Shown piece by piece: positions 50,701 through 63,175 of a stretch of 64,000 bases of DNA. This DNA comes from Manihot esculenta (lineage: Eukaryota; Streptophyta; Magnoliopsida; Malpighiales; Euphorbiaceae). Numbering within the stretch: position 1 is the first letter of the stretch; each line of letters opens with the position of its first letter. The notes under the pieces were generated by a model, which had not been told where the DNA came from, searched no databases, and saw only the letters and a list, made by a program, of their open reading frames with translations. The stretch is from contig NC_035174.2 in assembly GCF_001659605.2 (NCBI RefSeq), forward strand, positions 1,800,389 to 1,864,388, in the 5' to 3' direction. Both the position numbers and the translations under genes were made by a program.

Positions 50701-52851
50701 TAATGATTATATAATTAAATAATTTTTCAAATTAGCCCCTCCATATATTTCATCGTGCAATCGCTGCAGCTTGTTTTCTTTGATCTTTATGAAGACTCTC
50801 ATCACCTGTATGTCTAGTTTATATATGATTCAATTTATGACTATCCTTGTTCAGAATATGTGCGGTATTGTTTTGTCTTGCTGATCCATTAATTTCCATT
50901 TTGTGCGTAGTTCTGCTATTTCTGCGTTAGATCAATTCAAGTGCATACACATTTTCGTATTATCTACACCTAAACTCTGATAATTAATTTATTACCAAGT
51001 TTGTCTTAGAATGATTTTTGAGTGGACAACTGTATCTGGTAATTTTCCCCCCCTTGCACTAAGTACCCTATTTTTTTTATGTATTTTCTGTAGGCGTTAG
51101 TTTTTGTCCTTTTATGTATATACAGTTGTGTGTTGTAACTAAATAAGCTATTAAATTAAAGTTAATTAGTGTCTATATCCAATGGCAGGTAACAACTTGC
51201 ATGTATCCCCGGAAATCATTATACACTCATGATGATCCATGCTGCGTTAATCTTGAGGGAAAATATAGTATATAATTTGTTGGAAGTGTCGAATATTGTC
51301 TTAGAATTTCCTTTTCAATGTGGACAGGAGAGAGGAGGACATGCACAACTTACATAAATTAAAAATTCAACATTTATACGAGAGTTTGAATTTCTTTTGT
51401 GCACGATTTTTCCAGCTTGGGGTAGAGCTTTAGGATCTTCTCCTAAGTATTGACTTGCTAAATCTTTTAGGAAGCCTTCCTTACGTACGTTAACGTTAAG
51501 GAGCCGTATAGAAAGCTCATTATATATTTCATGTAATTTTTGTTTTATAAAGTCTTATTTAAATTTCTTTCTGAATTTCGAGAATAAAATCCTACTCTGA
51601 CCTTAAGGTTCTAGTGATATCTTAATTACGTGAAAGGTTGAATATTGTGCATTTAGTCACCTTTCAATGTTTTGTACACCCAATAATGATGTGTAAGTTT
51701 GTAGGTAGTTAGGATGAGTGGAGCCAGACCAAGAAAAACATGCATTGTATTATTCGTCTAAAGTTGTTTGAAACATTTAAACACTAGCTCACGTCAGTAT
51801 CAGATGAATCGGCGGATGGAAACCCTACTTAACCAACTTTCAAATTGGCCATGCATGCCTAGTCATTGCATCTGATTTATTTATGTAATTATTATTATTA
51901 TTTTACTATTCTTTTCTTCTTGTTTCTCCTACCAAAAAAAAAAAAAAAAAAATCTTAACTATCTACTCTGATTTTATAAAAGATATGGCATCAGTTCATT
52001 AAAATTAAATAATGTTTTTCAGAAAGCAAATGATTCATGTGGCTTATCCAACTGATTTGAAACAGATTTTGCCTGAGATTGAGTTGGGTTGAACTTGAAA
52101 GTTATTTCCATTTATAACCGATCTCTGCCCTCCACCATCACATTATCTTTATACTCTGATCAATCCGATCACTGATCTGGCACCTGCCCAATTTTACGCT
52201 TTTGAAATGGAAATTTATTTATATGCTGCATTACTAAAAACTCGCAACTTTTCTTGAAAATTTTTCTATGATTTGGTCTGTTCAATTTTCTGGAGGTGAT
52301 GGAGAGTCGAACTGAAACTCAAAGATGACACTTCAGCGTCAAATTTAACCCCGCTAGCTAGCTAAACAGATAAGCAAGTGGACAAAAAGATCTTTACGTT
52401 TATATGCGGAGAGGAGTCATGAGAGGAGTTCTCAGTTCTCACGTATAAACCTCGTAGCCATTGAAAAAAAAAAAGTTCAATGAAAATAGCGTTTTATATT
52501 ATTTATGATATTTATTTTACTTAATTTTTTTTGGGTGCCATCTCGTAGTGAATGGGACCTACTTGTTTTTGCGAATATAAAGGGTATATGTCAATCAAAT
52601 TGGAAAGAAAAGTTTAAGCAAACTGATGGACGTGTGTCATCTTCATTTGGGCAGGGTATGACAAGGATGTTTAAAATTTGAGGTGTTTTGCCTCGTTGGG
52701 TCATCTCATATTCTCTATTTGTCCATCTCGTTATATATAGGCATTAGTATCCCGTACATGCAGTATTGTTCTTGTCATTTTTCTCAGCAAAAAGATTGTT
52801 TTCATGTGTATTCTAAGTTTAATTTAGTCCGAAATCATGTGTTTATTGCAG
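47711..52851 (+). other. Long leader intron of the TPP gene, or intergenic
   Basis: About 5.1 kb between the candidate leader donor at 47711 and an acceptor ending at 52851. It contains a promoter-like cluster at 48.4-48.6 kb (see separate entry), a second CACGTG box at 49594-49599 and AT-rich filler. No coding gene is recognised. Confidence 0.4.
48418..48560 (+). promoter_or_regulatory. Promoter-like element cluster (G-box/ABRE and TCP site II)
   Basis: Within about 140 bp there are TGGGCC (48455-48460) and GGCCCA (48465-48470), resembling paired TCP/site II elements. They overlap an ATTGG (inverted CCAAT) and are followed by the palindrome ACACGTGT (48536-48543) with a CACGTG core, the kind of site bound by bZIP factors in abscisic acid and stress responses. 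This density is unusual for intron sequence and suggests an alternative promoter or enhancer. Function is inferred from motif content only. Confidence 0.4.
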
Positions 52852-53109
52852 ATAAGCAGTTCGAGTCTTGAAGAACATCTTTTTACTAGCTCTGCCACCT
52901 TACAAGTGTTCGCTCAGGTAAATTTAGTAGGAATTAATTGATTATCAGCGTCGCAATCATATTCTTATAACTTGGAAAATTTTTCGTTGAGGGAAATTAT
53001 ATAGTGTTTACTGTTATGGTAGACACCATAGTTTATTGTGAGCCCTTTTGGCTGGGCCTTGCAAAGAGGTCCATGAATCCCATCTTCGCTTAGTTCTTAG
53101 CCCCGACAA

Positions 53110-53133
53110 CCCCCCCCCCCCCCCCCAACCCCC
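53110..53133 (+). repeat. Poly-C tract
   Basis: An uninterrupted run of 17 C (53110-53126), then AA and five more C, sits in the leader intron just before the exon carrying the TPP start codon. On the minus strand this is a G run with quadruplex potential. Length accuracy depends on sequencing. Confidence 0.9.
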
Positions 53134-53263
53134 TTTTTTTGTCGAAACAGTTCTTAGCCCAGTTCATATATGTTTTATCATTATAATTGTCCTGCTAAAT
53201 TCTGATAGAGATTTACTACTTTCATTTTGCAGTAACATTATTTAATTCCTTACAAATATAGAA

Positions 53264-55304
53264 ATGTTCAAGAGAAGTATTGCAAAGCTCAATCAGGCTA
53301 TGGGATTTCAAAGATCATCTACCAATAAACCAAAAATGCAGCCTGGAAATGATCGCTCCACAAGTATGAGAACAACTAATATTAAAAGTCATCCCATTAC
53401 CAGCGGACCTATTTCCATAAACGATGCAAGTTACGACACATGGGTGGTAAGCTGTCGACAGAGACTCTACCATATGTATTATATATAATTAATTGGCGAC
53501 CAATGCAAAACGTTAATTAGCTAGCAAAAGCCTTAAGAACTTAATCAGGCACTATCACCATCGAGAATAACAATATTTGCATATTAAAATTCTCAGGTGG
53601 AACACCCTTCTGCACTGGGCTCATTTGATCAGATGATGAAAGCAGCGAAGGGGAAGAAGATTGCCGTGTTTTTAGATTACGATGGTACTCTTGCACCTAT
53701 TGTAGATAATCCTGATCTTGCCTTCATGTCTGATGAGGTAAACATTAATCTTTACGTGCACATATTTATGTAAATGCAACCATTAATTGCAATAGCTATA
53801 AGATTGTCGTATGTCCTTCCTCGCAGATGCGCTCAGCAGTACGTGAAGTTGCTAAGTATTTCCCAACATTTATAATCACTGGTAGGAGCAGGGACAAGGT
53901 AATGAACAAGTTACTGATTTTATTTTGTTATTAACTAATTATATCCTTTTAAGCTCTTAAGATATCCTCTCCTTGATGCAGGTTAAAGAATTTGTACAGT
54001 TAAGTAATGTATATTATGCAGGAAGCCATGGCATGGACATTTTAGCACCGCCAAGGCCAGTTAAGTCCTGTGATGGAAAGTACCAATCCATAGCCCTTGA
54101 TAAGAAGGTACCCATTATTATTGCTTTTTTTTCCCCACGCTTTTCTTTGTTCACCTTCAAATTACATTTTGTTCCTTAAATAATAACATGCCTTATTCAA
54201 TTTGATAGGGGAATGAGGTTCTCTTTCAACCTGCCAAGAAATTTTTGCCTGCAATTCAAAAGGTGAGTTAGCTTTTGATTTGTGTTGGCAATTTCTGGAG
54301 ACCAAGTCATTTCCACTGTTAATTACAGTTCGCTAGAATCTCCCCGTATCATTTGTGGGGATGAAAATATTCTTGGCCACTCATTATTTATCCAATTATT
54401 ATGTGCCTAACAAGTGGATTCTTGGCTAGCTGCATCTTGTCTTGTACTAACAAAGTTCTCTATGTTTGCGACAGATACAAACAGCATTGGAAGAGAAAGT
54501 CGTGAAAATACAAGGTGCTAGGATAGAGGACAATAGGTTTTGCATCTCTGTACATTTCCGACAGGTTAGAGAAGAGGTAATAAACTCAACATTGATAGTA
54601 AAGAATATAGTGGATTCTTTATTTTTCTTGATAAACCTAGTCAGGCAATTGCAGTAAGCACACCACATATCGTTTTCTATGAGATTAGAGATATCATTAC
54701 AGCAACTTTATTATTGTTAAATCTAGGATTATGAAACTTTGGAGAAGGATGTGAAGTCTGTACTTGAACATTATCCGGAGTTTCACTTAAGTTGGGGTAA
54801 AAAGGTAAGGATAATTCTTAATTTCACTCTTCTTAGTGTACAAAGTAGCGCAAGATTTTCCTCTGATACTGTTGAAAATTCACATAAAAGGTCATGGAGA
54901 TACGACCATCGATACAGTGGGACAAAGGTGATGCTTTAGAATATTTACTTGACACTCTAGGGCTAAGCAACTCCAACGATGTCATACCAGTGTACATAGG
55001 AGATGATCGAACGGATGAAGATGCTTTTAAGGTATGACTGAGAGAAATTTTGGCAGATTTTCTTCTATATTTTGATTAAGCTGGTAATAATTAGTTACTC
55101 CCAAATTAATTTTTGCAGGTGATACAAAGAAGGGGCCAAGGATACCCAATAATTGTAAGTTCAAGTCCAAAGGATACTAAAGCTTCTTTCTCCCTCCATG
55201 ATCCATCAGAAGTTTTGACGTTCTTGTTGCGTCTGGCAAGGTGGAGGAAGTCTTCAAGTTCAAGTAGTAGGTCACTAGCCCAAATTTGGGGTGTGAGCAA
55301 TTGA
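53264..55304 (+). CDS. TPP: Trehalose-6-phosphate phosphatase
   Basis: HAD-superfamily enzyme that dephosphorylates trehalose-6-phosphate to trehalose and so controls the level of this sugar signal. Coding exons: 53264-53446, 53597-53737, 53827-53898, 53982-54107, 54209-54262, 54475-54576, 54727-54804, 54891-55031 and 55119-55304, all starting in phase 0, giving 360 residues. The phosphatase motifs are [10 protein letters not shown] (nucleophile Asp about 88, followed by the second Asp 90), TGRSRDK, GSHGMDI and [12 protein letters not shown] (Asp pair about 290-291). The short N-terminus ([13 protein letters not shown]) has no synthase domain, so this is a stand-alone phosphatase of the TPP family. 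The start codon exon begins at 53233, and a further leader exon is likely at 52852-52917. Which paralogue of the Arabidopsis TPPA-J set it corresponds to cannot be told. Confidence 0.95.
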
Positions 55305-58030
55305 AACCAAGTTCTGATATAATGCACATATAAGAAATGGAGAGCAAAATAAAGATGTTTATACGTAGAGAGAAGGGATCGTGTGGGATTAAGGGTATGC
55401 TTGCTTTCTTGCTTTCCGCTTCTAAATTAGCAATCAAATTTTACACTCAGGGTTGTAAATGATTTTCGTAAGAAATTCAAATAAGAAAGAGAAATCCAAA
55501 TTTTCGTTGTGTCAAATGCAAAAGCAACTACAGATGCCTAAGAATTTCTAGGCACATATATATTTGGCTATAAAAAGAATGTTCATCTGGGGTTAATTTG
55601 AGGAGGAGTTCTGGCCGCCTGACGTTGACCTCCCCTCTCCTCCTCTTTTAGTCTGCTTCAATATTTTTTTAATCCTTTTTTTTTTTTGGTGGGGGGGGGG
55701 GGGGGGGGGGGGGGGCTTTGTGATGTTTTTGTCAGTTTCTCAAAAGTTGCAGATCCATCCTCACCTGTCTGGGGGTTTTTGAAGCCTCAAAGGCTATCTA
55801 GACGGGCAATGGAAAAGATAGTCAACCTTTACCTAACTGTGTTCTCAACTCGTGCGAGCCCAAACTAAATCTATATGCTGATGAAGCGAAGCCTTGGCTA
55901 TTGATAACTAGATCTTGAGGCATTAGGAAGAAGTGCCGCCAGCTGTGGTGTACCTGGTTTTGGGTTAATGTTAGGGTAGTCGACATATAATGTTTTCTAA
56001 AATTTCATTTTTCCAGGCCAACAGCAGAAAATTATATATATTCCTTTTAAGAGAATATTCAAAATAATTTGGGCGCAATTATTATTGTTCAGACGGACAA
56101 GAACTTAATAAGAGAAAATCCATGTAAGCGTTGTATAACCCCAATAGGAATTCCATCACTTTTGATCGAAAACTAAAAACCCATGCAAAACTGAACTTTT
56201 TCTATTTGCTCGAAGATAAAATTCTATTGATCATAATGATGGGTCAATATTCATTGGACTGAAGCCCATTGCAGATACTTATAACTGGAGACCCAAGAAA
56301 AGAAATCAACAGAGGGATCTATGGTATAGAATTTTTTTTTTTTTCTAAAAATAAGAATATAAATCGAAAAAGGCCTAAAGATATGAGAGAAGTTACGAAG
56401 GGGATTCACTATTAAGAACTAAATAGGAAGGATTCATCCCTTAGTGCAATAGTGGCCGAGCTACGGGCAACTTAATTAGAGTTTTTAGGAATATGAAAAA
56501 AAGGAATGGTCTTGGAAAATTACAGAGAGCATTTTTATATCATTGAGAATGTTTTGTATATTTAATGGAGTAGAAATTGAATCTCGAATCTCCATTAATT
56601 AGCTTAATGAGAACTTGACAATCTATGGAACTGAAGTTAGGTTTCCTATCTCCGACAATATCCCATCGCGATAAAATTGAAAATAATTAATGGAGAGGTA
56701 GTTAGAAACATTGGCGTCCTTGGAAATTTCTTACTTGCAGTTAGGTATTTAAGTTAATCAGACATATGGTTAAATTAAATACTGAACTGAAATCAGATTT
56801 AGCTTTAGCACTCTAATGGTAGGTGAGATCTCATATTCCTTCTTACGTCGAAGAAGGCCACTTACCTCGTCTCCTGTTAAATGTTCATCATAATTTTTTC
56901 TTCCGACATTAATAATTAACACTAAAATTCCATTCTTTTTTTTTTATTGGTTGTGTACGGAATGAAGTAATGGAAGGCATGTTTGTCGTTCCACCAAAGC
57001 CACTTTGTAAACATAAAAATGTTACCAATGAAAGAAGTTTAATTTAATCACGATTTTGTTGATGTAATTAATTTAATATGAAGATAATAAGATGCATTTT
57101 TATTGGGTTACACGCTACACCAATACGCAGTATGATAAAGATTTAAAGGTGTGATTAGTAAATAATTAATTATGAGTGGATGTTTCTGTGTATTTGAGAT
57201 TGTTGAGTGGCCTCATATAAAATCATCCCTCCTCTTATTAATTAATCTATCAACAATGGAATTTATTCTTTTGCTTCTTGTAGATCTTTTCTAGATTTTT
57301 TCTTATTTATTTATTAATTTTTCTCTGTGCATAATCTTTATAGATTAAATTCCAATCTCGCAGTCTTATGATTCTACCTGCTATTATATAGGATGTATCT
57401 ACATATAACAATTCAATTTTTTTTACATCATAATGTTTAAGAAAATTCATAATATAATTTCACTTACCATTTTAAAATTGTTTTCTTTTATTGTGTACAC
57501 GAGGATTCCCTGCAACAATTTAGCTTATAAGGTGGACAAGTGTCAGAATCTGAGAATTCCTGTATGGGTCCGGAGTTTTGTTTCTAGAAAATTGCTAGAG
57601 AATTATATCATGCCAACATGTATGGCTTATACGGCGACGTTCTAATTTATCGGAAATGGAATCACCGTATATAATGAAACTTGAGTTTGAGCTTGTGCCT
57701 GGGTTTCTAGAAAGACAAGTAATTTTCCAAGGATCGGTTGAGACTTCAAATCAAACCGATTTTGGTTTTAAATCTTTATCACTTTCACTTTGAAAAACTA
57801 ACACAAACGAGAGTCAAACTGAGTTCTTCCATTTCTGCCGACAAACTCCAGTCATTAGACGCTTATCTAACCCTTTTTCTTTCTGGTAATTTAATTTTAA
57901 TATGAAATAGAATTTAAATTCATTTTCCAATAAATTTGATTTATGTGAGATTAGTGACTAAGACTACACATTTGATCTGAAGATTATTGTAATTTATTAT
58001 TTATTAATAATTATTGATAAAAATTTAAAT
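55305..58030. other. TPP 3' UTR and intergenic
   Basis: Short 3' UTR followed by intergenic DNA. A run of 25 G is noted separately. The frame at 57,433-57,645 lacks protein-like features I can recognise. No gene. Confidence 0.45.
55688..55715 (+). repeat. Poly-G tract
   Basis: After a T run there are GG, T and then 25 consecutive G (55691-55715), about 390 bp downstream of the TPP stop codon. It could form a G-quadruplex, and its exact length is prone to assembly error. Confidence 0.9.
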
Positions 58031-58039
58031 TCAATAAAC

Positions 58040-58800
58040 TATTAATCTTTACAGAAAAAATTTTATACTTTTAATTTTATAATTATATTTTATATTTTTT
58101 TATCAATTAAAATATATTTTTTTAAAATTATTTTAATTATATTATATGCAGTTATTTATACGATTAAAAATTAATAAAATTATTACACTACTTATCACAT
58201 AAAATTTAAAATTAACTATAAAAAATTTATAATTTATTTTGATTATAATTTTAATTTATATTTTTATATTAATATACTACTTATTAAATTATTTTTTTTA
58301 CTATTAAATATATTTAAAAATTATTATTATTATTATTATTATTTAATTTTTTATTTTTTATCAATAATTTTATAATAATAATTTATTTTTATTTTATTTT
58401 AATTAAAACTATTATCAATTAATTTTTTTAATTTGTTTTATATACTTACTATTTAGTATTACTTTTAAAATTATGGTTAAAAAAATAATTTTATTAAATA
58501 TATAAAATATTATAAAATAGTTTAAGATAATATTTAATAAGAATTTATTAAAAAATATTAAAAATGATTAAAATTTTTTTTTAAATATCTTTTTATTTAT
58601 TATTTTAACTTTCAAATATAATATTAATCTATTAATTTTTTAATTATACTAATATTTAGAATAAATTAAAAAAATTAAAAAAATAAATAATTTATTAAAA
58701 GAATTAAATTTTTAATTATATTTTAAAATTTTAAATTATTATTAATTTTATATTTGAAATTTATTGATGTAGTATTAATGTGATGAATATTTTTTCTCTC
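58040..58800 (+). repeat. AT-rich dispersed repeat, copy 2
   Basis: Second copy of the repeat described at 13,800-14,780, in the same orientation and with the same order of shared blocks. The copies have diverged by substitutions and indels. Edges are approximate, and no terminal inverted repeats or coding capacity were identified. Confidence 0.6.
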
Positions 58801-60570
58801 TTCTACTTTTTATTACCTTTATAATAGTTTTTTAATCAAATGAATTTTTTTAACTAAATAAATAATATATTATAATTATAATGCTTTATTGAAGTTTTTA
58901 TTAATTTGCTTTTTAATAAGATAGCATTTTTAAAATAATAATTAAATTAATTATATTTATCTAAATATTTTAGTTTAATATAATTTTTCATCTTTATTTT
59001 TATTGTGTAAAATCTTAAAAAAAAAAAAAATGCAGTTAAATAAAAAGAAATCCAGTCTCCTTTCAATCACGTGCACATGACCTTGTACGCACGGCTCCCC
59101 GAGGTACGCAAGGACCGGAGGCAATAGTTGGACGAATTTCAATGTTTGCGCGTGAATATCACTTAAGAATCCTGCTATCTTTGATGAAGAACGTGACGTC
59201 TCATAACTCGCAAGACCAAAAAGCCAAAGGGGGGAGAGATCGGAAGATACTCAACTAATTTAGGTAACTTGGCTACATAATTTAAAATTAATTTCAAGAA
59301 AGTAATTCATTTGATCAAATAAGATTTATCTTCATGCATGTAAGTAATTATTTAATATTCTTTTATTTATAAATTAAAATAATAATAATTATATTTAATT
59401 AATAAGATGAATTGTATTAAACAACTATTTAAAAAAAAAAAGTAGTTGTTCTCTTTTATGGGACGGGTAATGAATATTCTAGAAGTGTGTTGGAGAACAC
59501 TGAACATGTTTAATACGAGGAGTGGGTGGTGATTTCACGTACTTTCACTTTCCATTTTTTTTTATTTCCCTTTTTATTTTTTGAAATATCATTTTCATTA
59601 TTATTTACCACTACTTTCTAGTTTTTTTATAGTTAGGTTTTTCTCTCTTTTTATACTAATGTCATTTTCCAACAAAATTATTTTATCTTTTTAAAATTTC
59701 TGACTTGATTAAAGTTAACCTCGTTCAATTTTTTTTATGTATATCAATATATTTTGTAAATTATTTTGGGGAAACAAATGAGCTCTAATGTGAAAAGATA
59801 GAAAAGAAAACAATTTTTCAAAGTAATGTCTTCGCACCATTTGTTAGGTCAGCGAATTTTCAAATGTAGATAACATTTTTACGAGGCAGTTGAAAGATTT
59901 CAGAAAAAATAAATAAATTCGAAGACACCTCCCAATCCCAAACTCCAAAGAAGCCAATTAACTTATTAATAAAAAAATTTAAAGTAACTTATTTTTCGAT
60001 TTAGATTTAATTAAGTATTTCAATTGTGAGGATTAATATTTCTTTTTTATTTTTAAAAAATAGCATTTTTTAAAATTGGCTTTTTATAGCATAAAGGATA
60101 GCAAAAAGAAGGAAAAGGATGGCAGTTCAATGAATGTACCAATTAACTTATATTAATATCTACAATATCCTTATCGCAACCTCACCATAAAATCTCATGC
60201 ACCCTCAAGGTTTTGATGGCGAAACCACAAAACGACAAATTCATGGCACAATTGTAATTATCTTTAAATCCAAGATTCACTTCTTTTGTATTAATATTAC
60301 TCCCATCTAATCACTTTTATGTGTACACAAAAATTAAACAATATTAATTTATTTTTATTTCTATTAAATACAATAATTTTTTTAAAAAATTTTAAATATA
60401 TTTATGATTTCATATTTTATTTTATTTTTTTCAGTAATTAATATTTTGTGTAATTATATGAATTAAACTATAATCTAATCAAATAAAAAATATTATTACA
60501 ACTGATTTATCTATTTTTTAATTTAATTATTTTAAACGAAAAGAGAATATTATTATTATTATTATTTTAT
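58801..60570. other. Intergenic upstream of the PYL8-like gene
   Basis: Mostly AT-rich. Island 59,060-59,240 is less AT-rich and contains CACGTG at 59068-59073, which might be a distal regulatory site. No gene or bounded transposon is recognised. Confidence 0.4.
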
Positions 60571-60624
60571 CATTTTTTTTTTCAGGTGATTAAATGAGGG
60601 AGAGGCTAGAGAGGTCGTTCTTCC

Positions 60625-60874
60625 ATGGCGGTGTGTCTCGTACGCTTCCTCTTCTTCTTTTGACAAAAGAAAAATAGAGACATCTACTCGAATCCCTTTT
60701 CCCCTTTCTTCTACAAAGTTCTCCGGAGGAGAGTTATTGTCAGCCGTCATCCGGCCATCGCACCAGCGATTTCGGCGAGGGAGAGTTTCTGAGGGAGAAA
60801 GTGAATTTTGTCTTTGTCTCGGTCTCTCTCTCTCTCTCCATCTGATGGTTTCGTTTGCAGCGAGAGAAAGATAA
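60625..60874 (+). promoter_or_regulatory. Two short upstream open reading frames in the PYL8-like leader
   Basis: In the CT-rich region before the start codon, an ATG at 60625 opens a 12-codon frame ending in TGA at 60661-60663, and an ATG at 60845 opens a 9-codon frame ending in TAA at 60872-60874, about 35 bp before the main ATG. If the transcript starts upstream of them, they could lower translation of the receptor. The transcription start is not known, so their inclusion in the mRNA is an inference. Confidence 0.4.
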
Positions 60875-60909
60875 GGACGCTTTTGGCTTGAAGAGAAAGC
60901 AAACAGAAA

Positions 60910-63175
60910 ATGAATGGTCGAAGTAATGGGACAGCAATTGGAAATGGATTTGGGAGTTTAGAGAGTGAATACATTAGGAGACACCATAGGCATGATCCTG
61001 CTGATCATCAGTGTAGCTCTACTCTCGTTAAGCACATCAAAGCTCCTGTTCATCTAGTAAATCTATCTTCATCTCTTTCTCTACATATTAATTGAAGTTT
61101 AGATGCTGTTTCTTCCCCTTCTTTTTCTCTATATTTATTAATGGCCTGTTTGGTGTCTCAAAAAATGCTATTTTTCTCTCATTTTTTCTATATTCACAGA
61201 GCTGATGCTAGCAAGACTGGTGTGAAATGTTTCTGTAATTTCGTTTTCTAATATTAGACCCATTTTCATATCGAGTATTTGACCTCGATCTATGATTTTC
61301 CCTTTTTATTCTCTCATCCGGGGCAGATGATCCTGTGCTAGATTGATGTTCATTTTGGTTATTTGACAAATGAGTCCTTTTTCTCTTTGTCGTCCTGGTT
61401 GCATCATGCATGCAGAGAAAGCTGAGAAAATGAGAAGACGAATATGAATTCATATAGTACTTATGTTCATCCATACGCTCCTGAGCCCTTTTTTAAAACC
61501 TGGTGTCTGGAAATTTTTAATTGGGTGTTAAATTGATTTCTCTACGTATACCGTGAACTGTTCAGTTTAAATCTTCGAATTGGAGATGATCAAGAAGCTA
61601 ATCTATTCTTTTTTCAATTTTCTTATAGAGAAAGCCAAAAAATAGAGGAAAAAATGCGGAAGTTGCATATTTATTTAAATAAAGAGTTTTGAATTACAGT
61701 CACTGCTCGCCTTTGCTTCACAAATGCATTTCAGAATTCAGATTCCCTGGGGATTTCCTGAGGGATGGTTATGAATTCTTATCATTTGCTAAAAGATTCT
61801 ATCCTAGGCTATTGGAAAATAATGAAAGTGAATTATCATAATTTTTAGTTTTGAGATTCACTATAAGATATATGAGGAAACTACGTGGTGCAATGCAATT
61901 GTGCCAAATACAATCGTTAATTCAGTTGAGATTTGCATTTATTGTATATTTGAGTGACTTAAAGTATGACCTAAAGTTTTTTTTTTTTTTTTTAAATTTT
62001 CTTCATCATTTTTTCCCCAACCGACTGGTTGGTTAATACTGGAGAATCCTTTTCGAAAAAGAACATGCATATAAAAAGAATATCCCTAATGAACTAGTGG
62101 TTGATGTGGAAATAATTAACCTTTTAAGACTTAACTTGGATTCCAGTTTATCACGAAGTTAATAGTTACGAATTCGGGATTGCTTAGTCATTTCTGAATG
62201 ATGCATTTCTTTGTTTCAATAGGTTTGGTCTTTAGTGAGGAGATTTGATCAACCGCAGAAGTATAAGCCTTTCATTAGCAGGTGTGTTGCACAGGGGAAC
62301 CTTCAGATTGGAAGTGTTAGAGAAATTGATGTAAAGTCTGGGCTTCCTGCCACTACAAGTACTGAAAGATTGGAGTTTCTCGATGATGATGAGCATATCC
62401 TCTGCATCAGGATTGTTGGTGGGGATCATAGATTGAGGGTATGGAGTCTCTTGCTCTCTTTTTGTTCTTCATTCTAACTCCTTTTCTTGCACAAATTCTC
62501 AATTCTATTGCAAGTGTTTTGGCGTTCCTCAAAAGTCAAAATAGTTATTTTGCCATATACAGCTCTTAAGTTTGTGTGCTTCCGCTGTATGTATGATGAG
62601 TTTCCAGTAAAGTTGGTCAGTTCATTGTAGAATATCAGGCAAATGATTATTATTTAACATCTGATATTGGGGATTTACATATTTTAAAGTTAAATCATTG
62701 CATTGAGACTTAGGTGGAGTGCAAATACATAGTTCAGTTTTCCTTGCCAAATATCTTGATAATTTTCTTTGTTAAAACAATTGGTTTTTCTTAATAGTTT
62801 GGTTGGTGTGAAATTATATCCCAGAAGTTTTAACATTGGTTAAAATTAATAGATCTGCGAATTCTATTCCTTACTGACTTTTAAGTCCTCCAAGTTTTAT
62901 GTAGTCATTTGGCCTGAACCACCTAGCCTGTCTACACATTTTTTGTTGTGCCCCAGAACTATTCTTCAATCATTTCCCTCCATCCGGAGACCATTGATGG
63001 AAGACCAGGGACTCTGGTGATCGAGTCTTTTGTGGTGGATGTACCTGATGGGAATACCAAGGATGAGACATGCTACTTTGTTGAAGCTCTGATCAAGTGC
63101 AATCTTAAATCGCTAGCTGACGTGTCAGAGCGGCTTGCAGTTCTGGATCAGACTGAGCCCATTGATTGTATCTGA
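60910..63175 (+). CDS. PYL8: Abscisic acid receptor, PYL8-like (START-domain PYR/PYL/RCAR)
   Basis: Soluble abscisic acid receptor of the PYR/PYL/RCAR family, acting in cytosol and nucleus; hormone-bound receptor inhibits clade A PP2Cs and so releases SnRK2 kinases. Three exons (60910-61056, 62223-62438, 62957-63175), all phase 0, give 193 residues. The single Bet v1-like START domain covers nearly the whole protein. The hormone-contact Lys in QKYKPF is about 64, the gate loop SGLPA about 88-92 and the latch HRL about 118-120. The N-terminus ([20 protein letters not shown]) and [14 protein letters not shown] place it with the monomeric PYL8/PYL9/PYL10 subfamily, nearest PYL8. The three-exon layout is the usual one for this subfamily. 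The C-terminal tail after LAVLDQTE is short. Confidence 0.95.

Noticed and set aside
55686..55868. Gly-rich open frame downstream of TPP
   Set aside because: The frame is created by translating the 25-G tract; the remainder has no protein-like pattern.
38270..63175. PYL receptor and PP2C in the same window as an abscisic acid signalling cluster
   Set aside because: The PP2C resembles the At1g43900 type, not the clade A phosphatases that bind PYL receptors. The genes are 17 kb apart with unrelated genes between them, so the shared location is likely chance.
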